Shown here: positions 32,634 to 41,215 of the stretch, piece after piece
Layout: each line of letters starts with the position of its first letter
Position numbering within the stretch: the stretch's first letter is position 1
NCBI GenBank assembly: GCA_900540385.1
Contig: UQFY01000012.1
Location: 1 to 63,653 of the forward strand
Length of the DNA stretch: 63,653 bases
Direction: 5' to 3'
Source: an uncultured Mollicutes bacterium
GTDB taxonomy: Bacteria > Bacillota_I > Bacilli_A > RFN20 > CAG-826
Notes under the pieces: model-generated
Told to the model about the DNA's origin: nothing
Seen by the model: only the letters and a program-made list of their open reading frames with translations
Databases searched by the model: none
Position numbers and translations under genes: made by a program

Positions 32634-33287
32634 ATGCTTAATATCATTCTCATGGGTCCGCCAGGTGCGGGCAAAGGAACACATGCAACATGGATAGCGA
32701 AGGATTACAACATCCCTCATATTTCCACAGGAGATATGTTTCGTGAAGCCATGAGTTCTGGTAGCGAACTTGGTAACAAAATTAAAGACATCGTGAATCG
32801 CGGGGACCTCGTGAGTGATGAACTCACCTGCGCCCTCGTGAAAGAGCGTTTATCTAAACCTGATTGTGCGAATGGCTATCTTCTTGATGGCTTCCCACGT
32901 ACAATCGCTCAAGCTGAAGCGTTTGACAAAATGGGAGAAGAGATTGGACGTGCTCCAAATCTTGTCTTGAATATCGCTTGTCCAGACGACCTCTTAATTG
33001 GCCGTATTGTCACAAGACGCGTTTGCCCAAATTGTGGCGCTAGCTATAACATCGTCAGCCTTAAGCCAAAGAAAGAAGGCATCTGCGATCTTTGCGGAAG
33101 CCAACTTGTGCAAAGGAAAGACGATAACGAGGAATCTTTCAAGATCCGCCTCGCTAATTACTATAAGAGCACCGCTCCTCTTCTTGATTTCTATGAGAAG
33201 AAGGGCTTACTCCACGAGTTCGATTCTTCGTCCGGACTCGAATCCACCAAGAAATCCATCAAGGACTTCTTAGGGAGATTAAAATAA
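32634..33287 (+). CDS. adk: Adenylate kinase, zinc-lid type
   Basis: This 217-residue enzyme interconverts 2 ADP with ATP and AMP. It has the P-loop GPPGAGKGT, the AMP-binding GDMFREA, and DGFPRTIAQAE. The long lid has four cysteines (CPNCG and CDLCG), as in Gram-positive zinc-binding adenylate kinases. It is in the standard secY-adk-map order. Confidence 0.98.
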   Translation: MLNIILMGPPGAGKGTHATWIAKDYNIPHISTGDMFREAMSSGSELGNKIKDIVNRGDLVSDELTCALVKERLSKPDCANGYLLDGFPRTIAQAEAFDKMGEEIGRAPNLVLNIACPDDLLIGRIVTRRVCPNCGASYNIVSLKPKKEGICDLCGSQLVQRKDDNEESFKIRLANYYKSTAPLLDFYEKKGLLHEFDSSSGLESTKKSIKDFLGRLK

Positions 33288-34055
33288 ATGATCATCATCA
33301 AATCCCCAAGAGAGATTGAACTCATGAGAAAGGCTGGAGCCTTAACGGCAAAGGTCTTCGAAGTGGTTGGACCTCTCGTCAAACCTGGCGTTACCACCCA
33401 ATATCTAGCGGATATGGCTGAAAAAGTCATTCTTGAAGGTGGCGGTGTGAGTGCCGAAAAAGGTTATTGTGGATTCCCAGGCGCAATATGCGCAAGCGTA
33501 AACGAAGTCCTTGTGCATGGCATTCCTTCCCCGAAACGTGTTCTTCGGGATGGAGACATTATTTCCCTCGACGTTGTATCTCTCTTAAACGGATATAACG
33601 GAGATGCTTGCCGAACCTATGCCGTCGGCATCTGCCCAGAAAGCAAACTTCGTCTTATCAAAGTGACAGAAGAATGTTTCTGGAATGCGGTAAAGAAAGT
33701 TAAAGAAGGCGCCCATTTAGGCGATATCTCACACGAAATCCAAGTTACGGCAGAATCCAACGGATATTCTGTTCCACTTGAATTCACGGGTCATGGTATC
33801 GGTAGGGAGATGCATGAAGATCCTTATATCCCTGATTATGGCGAAGCAGGGACAGGGCCAATTCTTCGCGAAGGGATGACCTTAGCGATTGAACCAATGG
33901 TTCTTGAAGGTTCTAATAAGCTTAGAACCATGAAGGATGGCTGGACTACCGTTTCTAAAGACGGGAAACCCAGTGCCCATTATGAGAACACCATCCTCGT
34001 TACCAAAGACGGTTTTGAGGTCTTAACTTTAGAGCAAGGAGGAAAAATCCATTGA
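33288..34055 (+). CDS. map: Methionine aminopeptidase, type I
   Basis: This 255-residue metalloprotease removes N-terminal Met from new proteins. The metal ligands are visible: Asp in ISLDVVSL, Asp in NGDACRTY, His in FTGHGIGREMHEDP, Glu in AIEPMV, and Glu in YENTI; the His of LVHGIP contacts the substrate. Its stop overlaps the infA TTG start by 4 nt. Confidence 0.98.
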   Translation: MIIIKSPREIELMRKAGALTAKVFEVVGPLVKPGVTTQYLADMAEKVILEGGGVSAEKGYCGFPGAICASVNEVLVHGIPSPKRVLRDGDIISLDVVSLLNGYNGDACRTYAVGICPESKLRLIKVTEECFWNAVKKVKEGAHLGDISHEIQVTAESNGYSVPLEFTGHGIGREMHEDPYIPDYGEAGTGPILREGMTLAIEPMVLEGSNKLRTMKDGWTTVSKDGKPSAHYENTILVTKDGFEVLTLEQGGKIH

Positions 34056-34273
34056 GCAAAGAAGATTGCATTGAAGTCGAAGCGAAGGTCTTAGAATGCC
34101 TTCCTAACGCGAACTTCAAAGTCCAACTACAAAATGGGGCGGTCGTTCAGGCCTGCGTTTCTGGAAAAATTCGCATGAATTACATTCGAATCCTTCCGGG
34201 TGATAGAGTCACCGTCCAATTCTCTCCTTACGATTTAACACGTGGGCGCATCACATTCCGTTTCAAAAATTGA
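34052..34273 (+). CDS. infA: Translation initiation factor IF-1
   Basis: This 73-residue OB-fold protein (EVEAKVLECLPNANFKVQLQNGAVVQACVSGKIRMNYIRILPGDRVTVQFSPYDLTRGRITFR) binds the 30S A site during initiation. It starts with TTG at 34052, inside the map stop (TTGA), with AAGGAGG 9 nt upstream. The typical GH-K-I-R motif is GKIR here, with Ser before the Gly (SGKIR). Confidence 0.95.
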   Translation: MSKEDCIEVEAKVLECLPNANFKVQLQNGAVVQACVSGKIRMNYIRILPGDRVTVQFSPYDLTRGRITFRFKN

Positions 34274-34311
34274 CGTGGGGCAACAGTTCCCCAAAAAGGA
34301 GTTTAATTACT

Positions 34312-34425
34312 ATGAAAGTCAGACCATCCGTCAAACCGATCTGCGATAAGTGCAAAATTATTCGCCGCCATGGCGTGGTTATGTGCATTTGCTCTAACCC
34401 AAAGCACAAGCAGAGACAAGGTTAA
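34312..34425 (+). CDS. rpmJ: 50S ribosomal protein L36, zinc type
   Basis: This 37-residue protein (KVRPSVKPICDKCKIIRRHG, then VMCICSNPKHKQRQG) has the C-x2-C, C and His zinc ligands. It stabilises the 23S rRNA near the L7/L12 stalk base. AAAAAGGAG precedes the ATG; a small GGGG/CCCC hairpin lies in the short gap after infA. Confidence 0.97.
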   Translation: MKVRPSVKPICDKCKIIRRHGVVMCICSNPKHKQRQG

Positions 34426-34445
34426 TTTAAGGAGTTACACAAAAT

Positions 34446-34820
34446 ATGGCACGTATTGATGGGGTTGATATCCCAAGTGAAAAACGCGTTGTTATCTCTC
34501 TTACCTATATTTATGGAATCGGAGACACAACCGCGAAGAAAATCTGCAAAGATGCAGGCGTGAGCGAAGACATCCGTGTTAAGAACTTAACCGATGACCA
34601 ACTCGTCGCTTTAAGAGGAGAAGTCGCCAAATATAAGACCGAAGGCGATCTCCGTCGTGAAGTCGCTATGAATATTAAGCGTCTTACCGAAATTGGCTGC
34701 TATCGTGGCATTCGTCATAAGAGAGGTCTTCCTGTCCGCGGACAACGTACAAAGACCAATGCTCGTACCCGTAAAGGTAAGAGAAAGACCATTGCCAATA
34801 AGAAAGTGGCAACGAAATAA
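34446..34820 (+). CDS. rpsM: 30S ribosomal protein S13
   Basis: This 124-residue protein (ARIDGVDIPSEKRVVISLTYIYGIG, then GIRHKRGLPVRGQRTKTNARTRKGKRKT) is in the 30S head, touching P-site tRNA and bridge B1. The length is normal. Confidence 0.98.
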   Translation: MARIDGVDIPSEKRVVISLTYIYGIGDTTAKKICKDAGVSEDIRVKNLTDDQLVALRGEVAKYKTEGDLRREVAMNIKRLTEIGCYRGIRHKRGLPVRGQRTKTNARTRKGKRKTIANKKVATK

Positions 34821-34838
34821 TGAAGGAGGAGAAATAAA

Positions 34839-35246
34839 ATGGCTGCAACTGCAAAGAAAACCGTTAAAACTTCTGCCCGTAAGAAGAAAGTTAAGAGAAA
34901 TTTCACCGTTGGCACCGTCCACGTTCATGCCTCTTTCAATAACACCATCGTTAACATCACCGATCTTCAAGGTAATGTCATCGCATGGTCTAGCGCTGGC
35001 GCATTAGGCTACAAAGGCGCTAAGAAAGCTACTCCATTTGCTGCTCAATTAGCAGCTGAAGCAGCTGGCAAGTCCGCATTCGACCAAGGCTTAAGACAAG
35101 TCAATGTCGAAGTTAAAGGCCCAGGCCCAGGCAGAGAAAGTGCTGTCAGAGCCCTCGCCAATGTTGGCTTACAAGTTATCTCCATTTCTGATACGACTCC
35201 AATTCCACACAATGGCTGCCGTCCACCAAAGAGACCACGTGGCTAG
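34839..35246 (+). CDS. rpsK: 30S ribosomal protein S11
   Basis: This 135-residue protein (TVHVHASFNNTIVNITDLQGN, then GPGPGRESAVRALAN, then DTTPIPHNGCRPPKRPRG) lines the platform at the E site. The first ~20 residues are Lys-rich, a little longer than usual. Confidence 0.98.
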   Translation: MAATAKKTVKTSARKKKVKRNFTVGTVHVHASFNNTIVNITDLQGNVIAWSSAGALGYKGAKKATPFAAQLAAEAAGKSAFDQGLRQVNVEVKGPGPGRESAVRALANVGLQVISISDTTPIPHNGCRPPKRPRG

Positions 35247-35292
35247 TTTGTAGCATTCTCGGCTAATAGGGAAATATAGGAGGAAATTATTA

Positions 35293-36303
35293 ATGGCTAA
35301 TAACAATATCGATCAAACAAACGAAGAGCTTGTTCTTCCAAAGCCGTTCATTCCATTCGATTTCAATGTCGAAGTTGATGACGAAAAAGAACATTATGCC
35401 CGTTTCGCGATCAAACCTCTCGAGAGAGGATTCGGAATCACTCTTGGGAACGCACTCCGTAGAGTCTTGATGAGCGCCCTTCCTGGCGCTAGCGTCTATG
35501 CTGTGCAAATCGATGGTGTCCGCCATGAGTTCTCTTCCCTTCCAGGAGTGGAAGAGGACGTTACCGCCATCATCCTTAACCTCAAAGATTTAATCTTAAA
35601 AATCGATACCGACAATCCAAAAGAAACCAAGGAATTGGATGTTGATTTCCAAGGCCCTGGCGTCTTAACCGCTGGAGATATCGTTTGCCCATCTCTCGTT
35701 GAAATCGTGAATAAAGATCTTGAGATCGCTCACGTTGAAAAAGAAGGGCACATCAAGATGAGAATCTTCGCTGGCAAAGGAAGAGGCTATTACACCGCTG
35801 ATGCCAACAAAGTGGAACGCAATGTCAACCAATTAGGCTACATTGCCACCGATTCGAACTATTCACCAGTCGTGAAAGTCGCTTACAGCGTCGAGCCAAC
35901 TCGTGTTGAACACGACTCTCACTTCGACAAATTAACTCTCGAAGTCACGACCAATGGTTCTGTTAGACCTCATGAAGCTGTCGCTATGGCAGCCCAACTC
36001 TTAGTGGTTCATTTCCAAAAGTTTGCAGAGCTTGACGAAAAAGTCAAAACCTTCAAACTTGAAAAAGAAGAAGTTAAACCAGAAGAGAACAAATACCAAG
36101 GAATGCTTATCGAAGAACTCGATCTCAGCGTCCGTAGCAATAACTGCCTTAAGAGAGCGGGCATTTCCACCGTCTTAGAACTCACTCAAAAGAGCGAAGA
36201 TGAGATGATGAAAGTTCGTAATCTTGGTAAGAAGTCGCTTAAAGAAGTCAAAGAGAAGCTTGCCCAAATGGGCTTACACTTCCGTGACTATGTAGGAGAA
36301 TAA
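35293..36303 (+). CDS. rpoA: RNA polymerase alpha subunit
   Basis: This 336-residue protein has the N-terminal dimerisation domain (EHYARFAIKPLERGFGITLGNALRRVLMSALPG) and the C-terminal DNA- and activator-binding domain (LDLSVRSNNCLKRAGISTVLELTQKSEDEMMKVRNLGKKSLKEVKEKL). Both are intact, so UP-element and activator contacts should work. A 46-nt gap with AGGAGGA precedes it. Confidence 0.98.
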   Translation: MANNNIDQTNEELVLPKPFIPFDFNVEVDDEKEHYARFAIKPLERGFGITLGNALRRVLMSALPGASVYAVQIDGVRHEFSSLPGVEEDVTAIILNLKDLILKIDTDNPKETKELDVDFQGPGVLTAGDIVCPSLVEIVNKDLEIAHVEKEGHIKMRIFAGKGRGYYTADANKVERNVNQLGYIATDSNYSPVVKVAYSVEPTRVEHDSHFDKLTLEVTTNGSVRPHEAVAMAAQLLVVHFQKFAELDEKVKTFKLEKEEVKPEENKYQGMLIEELDLSVRSNNCLKRAGISTVLELTQKSEDEMMKVRNLGKKSLKEVKEKLAQMGLHFRDYVGE

Positions 36304-36305
36304 TT

Positions 36306-36707
36306 ATGCCAGCACAAGGAAGAAAAAATGTCCACGGTAAGACCGGTGTCCGTTTCAAAGCCGCTTATACCGCTTCAAAAAACTATTCGATGCTTCGTAA
36401 TGTTGTCTCTGAATTAATCGTTTGCGGCCACGTTAACGTGACCTCTGGCGTTACTCCAGAACTCGTTTCGCTTGCCGACAAAATGGTTACCTATGCGAAA
36501 GCAGGCGATCTCTCTGCTCGTAGAGAATGTGAGAAAGTCCTTCGCAAAGGCATCAAAGACGAAAAAGGTGTCGATAGCTTAACCAAACTCTTCAACGAAA
36601 TTGGCCCTAAATTCAAAGACCGCAAAGGCGGTTACACCAGAGTCTATAAGCTTGGCGCTCGTAAGGGTGACAATGCCGAAGTCGAAATGGTGACCTGGGT
36701 TGACTAA
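36306..36707 (+). CDS. rplQ: 50S ribosomal protein L17
   Basis: This 133-residue protein lies at the end of the operon. It retains VVSELIVCGHVNVTSGVTPELVSLADKMVTYAKAGDLSARRE and the C-terminal GGYTRVYKLGARKGDNAEVEMVTWV. It is located near the tunnel exit. A strong terminator follows. Confidence 0.97.
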   Translation: MPAQGRKNVHGKTGVRFKAAYTASKNYSMLRNVVSELIVCGHVNVTSGVTPELVSLADKMVTYAKAGDLSARRECEKVLRKGIKDEKGVDSLTKLFNEIGPKFKDRKGGYTRVYKLGARKGDNAEVEMVTWVD

Positions 36708-36721
36708 GTAGAAGTCTAAAC

Positions 36722-36757
36722 AAAGAGATCAAGTTATCTTGGTCTCTTTTTCTTTTT
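36722..36757 (+). terminator. Terminator of the S10-spc-alpha operon
   Basis: AAAGAGATCAAG (36722-36733) pairs with CTTGGTCTCTTT (36738-36749), with one U-G pair, around TTAT, followed by a T-rich tract. Confidence 0.95.
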
Positions 36758-36781
36758 GGCTTATCCTTATAGGGGAAAACT

Positions 36782-37432
36782 ATGAAAAACTATATTTTTG
36801 ATTTAGATGGAACATTGCTGGATACCATTGAAGGTATCCGTTTAGCAATCAATCTTGCTTTAAAAAATGCTGGATACGATTACTCTTTCGATAAAGAGGG
36901 AACAAAACATTTAATTGGAGAAGGCGCGGATACTCTCGTTCATCGTGCATTGAAAGAGAAAGACTCTCCCGAAAGATTTCTTGAATTAAAGAAAGAATAT
37001 CTCCCTTTATATCATTCAGAACAAGAAGACCATACCTTTCTTTTTCCTTTGCTCAAAGAAAGCTTAGAAAAGATGAAACAAAAAGGCGCAAGATTGTTTG
37101 TTTGCACCAATAAGCCAGACTCTTTTGCCAAACGTATCGTAGAAAAAATGTACGGACCATCCTTTTTCGAAGAGGTGTGTGGTCAAATTGAAGGCTTACC
37201 TGTTAAACCAGACCCAAGAATTCCGAATTACTTATTAGAGAAATATCATCTTAATAAAGAAGAAACTCTTTTTGTCGGAGATTCTAAAACGGATGTTCAA
37301 ACGGGTATAAATGCAACCTTAAAGACTGCATTATGTCTCTGGGGCTATGGCTTCTATACACCTGAACTTTTAGAAAAAACCGATTTTCTTTTCCATTCTC
37401 CAAAGGAGTTAGAAGACAGTTATGGAAAATGA
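36782..37432 (+). CDS. HAD-superfamily phosphatase, phosphoglycolate phosphatase-like
   Basis: This 216-residue protein starts NYIFDLDGTLLDTIEG (nucleophile Asp and DxDGT motif). Motif II is VCTNKP, the lysine is in VKPDPRIPNYLLEKY, and motif IV is FVGDSKTDVQTGINA. A helical cap follows the first motif. It matches the Gph/PpaX group that hydrolyses small phosphate esters. The substrate is not assigned. AGGGGA precedes the start, and its 3' end overlaps the next gene by 11 nt. Confidence 0.88.
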   Translation: MKNYIFDLDGTLLDTIEGIRLAINLALKNAGYDYSFDKEGTKHLIGEGADTLVHRALKEKDSPERFLELKKEYLPLYHSEQEDHTFLFPLLKESLEKMKQKGARLFVCTNKPDSFAKRIVEKMYGPSFFEEVCGQIEGLPVKPDPRIPNYLLEKYHLNKEETLFVGDSKTDVQTGINATLKTALCLWGYGFYTPELLEKTDFLFHSPKELEDSYGK

Positions 37433-38258
37433 AGTTTTTCCAAAGAAACATCTTTTGTCGTTGAGGCTATTGCCTTCCATCTTTTTAGGGCTCCTTTCTT
37501 TAGGATATTCTTTCGCTTATCTTGATAACAAATATGCGAATCGATTTGAATATCTTCAAGCCGGTGGCTTCTTTGGAATTGCCGTTCTTTTGCTATTTTT
37601 AGATATTGCATTGGAATGTTTTTATAAAAAAGATGATTTGATTTATCATCTTTTGTCGACTTGCATCGCTGGAGCAGAACTTTTCTATTTCGGCTTTGCC
37701 ATTCTCACCTATTTCAAACAACTACCTAGCGAAGCGGATCCTCGTTTCCGTATTTTTCCGACTGTTTTGCTAAGTCTTCTTTTGTTAATGAATCTTCTTT
37801 ATCGGGTTTTGGTTTGGACGCATGTTTGGAAAACCGAAAAAGGAAACGAAAATGACCTTCTTGCAGCCTACATTGGTTACTTGGGATTAGGAGCCGCTTT
37901 ACTTAACTCTTTCCCTTTCTCCATCATTTTGATGCAAGGAGATAATGTTTCCTTAAGCTACATTGGTATTTTTGCCGATATTGCTTTGGCCTTTGGCATT
38001 TTAGAAGCCCTTGTTGGTCTTCTTTGGCTTTCTTTTGAGAAAATAAGAGCCTCCCATAAATCTAATATCTTTTTCTATCTCACGGTCATTAATTTCTTTG
38101 CCTCTTTGGCAGGGCTTGTTGTTTCGGCCTTTGGCTATTCTTACGCTTTGATAAATATTCGTACGGCAAATTTCTGCTTTGCATTCTATTCTTTGTCTAT
38201 CGTCTTGATTGGTTCAGGGTTACTTTATCTCAACTATTTGCTCAAGAAAGGACGCTAG
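37422..38258 (+). CDS. Unrecognised multi-pass membrane protein
   Basis: This 278-residue protein has about seven or eight hydrophobic segments and a Lys-rich C-terminus. I do not recognise a family. It overlaps the HAD phosphatase gene, so the two are probably co-translated. The ribosome site (AAGGAG) is inside the phosphatase gene. No catalytic motifs are evident. Confidence 0.72.
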   Translation: MENEVFPKKHLLSLRLLPSIFLGLLSLGYSFAYLDNKYANRFEYLQAGGFFGIAVLLLFLDIALECFYKKDDLIYHLLSTCIAGAELFYFGFAILTYFKQLPSEADPRFRIFPTVLLSLLLLMNLLYRVLVWTHVWKTEKGNENDLLAAYIGYLGLGAALLNSFPFSIILMQGDNVSLSYIGIFADIALAFGILEALVGLLWLSFEKIRASHKSNIFFYLTVINFFASLAGLVVSAFGYSYALINIRTANFCFAFYSLSIVLIGSGLLYLNYLLKKGR

Positions 38259-38293
38259 AAGCCTCTTTTCTTGCTCAATAATTAGGCTAGGAA

Positions 38294-38306
38294 TAAAATG
38301 GTACGA
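38294..38306 (+). promoter_or_regulatory. -10 element of the cysS transcript
   Basis: TAAAAT (38294-38299) predicts a +1 at about 38306, with AGGAGG at 38312-38317 before ATG 38325. Confidence 0.45.
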
Positions 38307-38324
38307 AGTTTAGGAGGCTTTTAT

Positions 38325-39671
38325 ATGAAAGAAGTTAAGTTGTTCAATTCGTTGGGAATGAAAATGGAGACTTTCACCCCGCTTGTTCCTAATAAGGTCT
38401 CCATCTATTGTTGCGGTCCAACGGTTTATAACGATCCTCACATCGGCAATTTTAGACCTGTCATCACCTTCGACATATTGCGTCGTCTTTTGATGCATAT
38501 AGGTTATCAAGTCACCTTTGTTTCTAATTACACAGATGTTGACGATAAAATCATCAAACGTGCAAAAGAGTTAGGAATCACGGAAAAAGAATTAACCAGA
38601 TCCGTCATTAAAGAATATCGTCGTTTGGTTGAAGAAGTGGGTGCTCTCCAACCAGATTACACCCCAACGCCGACCGTTTATATGCCACAAATTATTTCCT
38701 ATGTGGAGGATTTAGTGAAAACGGGATACGCCTACGTTTCGGATGGCGATGTCTATTTAAGCGTCAAAAAGATCCCAAATTATGGCGAGCTTTCTGGAAA
38801 CTCCATCGAAGATTTAGAAAATGGGGCGAGAATTGCGGTAGGGGATAAGAAAAAAGATCCTGTGGATTTTGCTCTTTGGAAAAAAACCGATGAAGGAATT
38901 CAATGGGATACCTTATGGAGCAAAGGCCGTCCAGGATGGCATACAGAATGCTGTGTGATGATTCATACCCTTTTCCCTGAGCAAAAAGGGTACATTGATA
39001 TCCATGGTGGAGGATTTGATTTAAAATTCCCTCACCACGAGAACGAAATGGCCCAAGCAAAAGCCCATGATGGTCATAAATTAGCTCATTTTTGGATGCA
39101 TAACGGCTTTATCAACATCAATAACGAAAAGATGTCTAAGTCCTTAGGAAACGTTATTTTGATGAAAGATGTTGTCAAAGAATACGGGGGAATCCCTTTC
39201 CGTTTGATGTTATTGGCCTCGCATTATAGAGCGCCTGCTTCCTTTAGTGCGGATACGATTAAAGAAGCTCAAACGAAATACAGCCAAATTGAGACAGCCA
39301 TGAAAAAGGTTGCTATTCTTCTTGAAAGAAAAGACATCGACATCGACTCTTTAAAACCATCTGACGAAACCAAATTCCTTGATGCCTTGTGTGACGATTT
39401 AAATACGCCAAACGCTTTAAGTGTTCTCTATGAAGAAGTAAAGACCTTAAACAGTCTTTGGAGAGTCAAAGAAATCAACTATGAGGCTTTAAGTGACTCC
39501 TTTGCAAAAGTGCGTTCTTATTGCGATGTTCTTGGGCTTACGCTCCATATTCCGCACCTGAATTTAGAAGACAAAAAACTCTATGAAGAGTATGATATAG
39601 CCAAGAAAAATAAAGATTTCGCTAAATCTGACGAGATTCGTCAAACTTTATTATCCAAAAACCTCTTCTAA
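38325..39671 (+). CDS. cysS: Cysteinyl-tRNA synthetase
   Basis: This 448-residue class I synthetase has the HIGH-type motif (GPTVYNDPHIGNFRP), the zinc ligands (Cys in YCCGPT, GWHTECCVM, and HHENE) and KMSKSLGN. The start at 38325 is chosen because AGGAGG lies 7 nt upstream; the frame opens earlier at 38298. Slightly shorter than the common 460-470 residues. In Bacillus it is followed by mrnC and rlmB; here mgtC takes that place. Confidence 0.97.
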   Translation: MKEVKLFNSLGMKMETFTPLVPNKVSIYCCGPTVYNDPHIGNFRPVITFDILRRLLMHIGYQVTFVSNYTDVDDKIIKRAKELGITEKELTRSVIKEYRRLVEEVGALQPDYTPTPTVYMPQIISYVEDLVKTGYAYVSDGDVYLSVKKIPNYGELSGNSIEDLENGARIAVGDKKKDPVDFALWKKTDEGIQWDTLWSKGRPGWHTECCVMIHTLFPEQKGYIDIHGGGFDLKFPHHENEMAQAKAHDGHKLAHFWMHNGFININNEKMSKSLGNVILMKDVVKEYGGIPFRLMLLASHYRAPASFSADTIKEAQTKYSQIETAMKKVAILLERKDIDIDSLKPSDETKFLDALCDDLNTPNALSVLYEEVKTLNSLWRVKEINYEALSDSFAKVRSYCDVLGLTLHIPHLNLEDKKLYEEYDIAKKNKDFAKSDEIRQTLLSKNLF

Positions 39672-39686
39672 TAGAAAGGAGCGTTC

Positions 39687-40451
39687 ATGTTTCTATCTTC
39701 CTCAACTTCTGTTCCATCTTGGAGTACCTGGGATACGGCAATTGTCGAATTCTTTAACTCGGGTTTTAACGGAGCTATTCCTGCAGAGTGGGGAAATTTG
39801 ATTCTCATGATTCTTTCCTTAGGTTTAGGAGCCCTTTTTTCAGGCCTAATTGGCTTTGAAAGAGAATACAAAGGACACGATGCTGGCTTAAGAACTCATC
39901 TTTTGGTCAGCGTTGGTTCCGACTTAATCATGATCATTTCCATTTATGGATTTGGAAACTGGGTTGGCACAAGAGATCCTTCTCGTTTGGCGGCCCAGGT
40001 TGTTACGGGCGTTGGCTTCTTAGGCGCTGGGGCTATTTTAAATAACGGCTTAGACGTCAAAGGATTAACTACGGCAGCGACCATTTGGGTTTCTATGGCT
40101 ATAGGTCTTGCTTGCGGAAGTGGCAATTTCATCCTTGCTACCCTAGCCTTCCTTCTTGCTTTTATCGCTCTTATCGTCCTTCATAAGGTAGATAAGTGGA
40201 TTGCCGGCAAGAATCCAAGCGTGATGATTATTTTGCCGTCTGACAAACCATCTTTAAAAGAAATCATCATGATTGCTGCTCGCTATAATATTTCTATTCG
40301 CGATACGTATACGGAACTTGTCTCTCATCAAGAGAATTCTGCGATACGTATTACTCTCCGTTGTGCTTCTGCTTCCAAAGAAACAGTAACCGCCTTTACA
40401 GACGAATTGCGCTTTACTTTGAAACCTTTGGAATTAAAAGTTACAGCTTAA
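39687..40451 (+). CDS. MgtC/SapB family membrane protein
   Basis: This 254-residue protein has the family core (about residues 35-165): SLGLGALFSGLIGFEREYKGHDAGLRTHLLVSVGSDLIM, then RLAAQVVTGVGFLGAGAILN, then GLTTAATIWVSMAIGLACGSG. About five membrane helices are followed by an ACT-like cytoplasmic domain. MgtC-type proteins are linked to magnesium limitation and ATP synthase control in some bacteria, but the role of Gram-positive members is less clear. It sits 15 nt after cysS, with AAAGGAG. Confidence 0.9.
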   Translation: MFLSSSTSVPSWSTWDTAIVEFFNSGFNGAIPAEWGNLILMILSLGLGALFSGLIGFEREYKGHDAGLRTHLLVSVGSDLIMIISIYGFGNWVGTRDPSRLAAQVVTGVGFLGAGAILNNGLDVKGLTTAATIWVSMAIGLACGSGNFILATLAFLLAFIALIVLHKVDKWIAGKNPSVMIILPSDKPSLKEIIMIAARYNISIRDTYTELVSHQENSAIRITLRCASASKETVTAFTDELRFTLKPLELKVTA

Positions 40452-40480
40452 TATTGAAAAGTGACAAGGTGTTAAATATA

Positions 40481-41206
40481 ATGAATATACAAGTTTACGG
40501 TAAGAATGCCGTCCGAGCGACCCTCGAGGCCGATAATGCAAAAACTCTATTTACTTTAAAGCGTCTTGAGAAAGATGAACTTGTGGCGATGGCTCGGAAA
40601 AAAGGAATACCTGTTAAATTCGTAGAAGAAAAGGAATTGACGGGTTTGGCGAAAAATCCTTCCCACCAGGGTTTTCTCGTCTTAAGCGAAGCTATAAGGA
40701 GCTATTCCTTAGAAGAAGTCCTTCAAAGCATTCCTTCTGAAAAGAAGTATCCTTTGATCGTTATTCTCGATGGAATAGAAGATCCCCATAACCTCGGAGC
40801 CATAATCCGCACATGCGATGCTTTTAGTGTCGATGGCATCATCATGAAGAAACGTGGCGAAGTCCCTCTTAATGGTACGGTTGCTAAAGTTTCAACAGGT
40901 GCTATCAATTACGTAAAGGTTGCTGTCGTGGCCAATCTCAATCAAGCCATCGAGAAATTAAAGCAAAATGGCTATTGGGTTGTTTCCTCTGACGGCAGTG
41001 CAACACAAAGCTATCTCGATGTGGACTACAACTCTCCAATCGCTCTTGTGGTGGGAAGTGAAGGTTTTGGAATCTCTAAATTAGTTTTGAAGAACTCAGA
41101 TTTCATCGTTAAGATTCCAATGACTGGACACGTGAATTCTTTAAATGCCTCTGTGGCCTCTGCTATTCTTATTTCCGGTGTTGTTGTATCTCGCTCTAAG
41201 AAATAA
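40481..41206 (+). CDS. rlmB: TrmH-family (RlmB-like) 23S rRNA ribose methyltransferase
   Basis: This 241-residue SPOUT enzyme has motif 1 (DPHNLGAIIRTCDAF), motif 2 (VGSEGFGISKLVLKNSD) and motif 3 (PMTGHVNSLNASVASAIL). The N-terminal substrate-binding domain begins YGKNAVRATLEA. By motif and position (after cysS, before the SigH-like gene) it is the RlmB/YacO homolog, which methylates G2251-equivalent in 23S rRNA. The start at 40481 is preferred. Earlier in-frame codons overlap mgtC. AAGGTG lies 9 nt upstream. Confidence 0.9.
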   Translation: MNIQVYGKNAVRATLEADNAKTLFTLKRLEKDELVAMARKKGIPVKFVEEKELTGLAKNPSHQGFLVLSEAIRSYSLEEVLQSIPSEKKYPLIVILDGIEDPHNLGAIIRTCDAFSVDGIIMKKRGEVPLNGTVAKVSTGAINYVKVAVVANLNQAIEKLKQNGYWVVSSDGSATQSYLDVDYNSPIALVVGSEGFGISKLVLKNSDFIVKIPMTGHVNSLNASVASAILISGVVVSRSKK

Positions 41207-41215
41207 GGATGCTTT

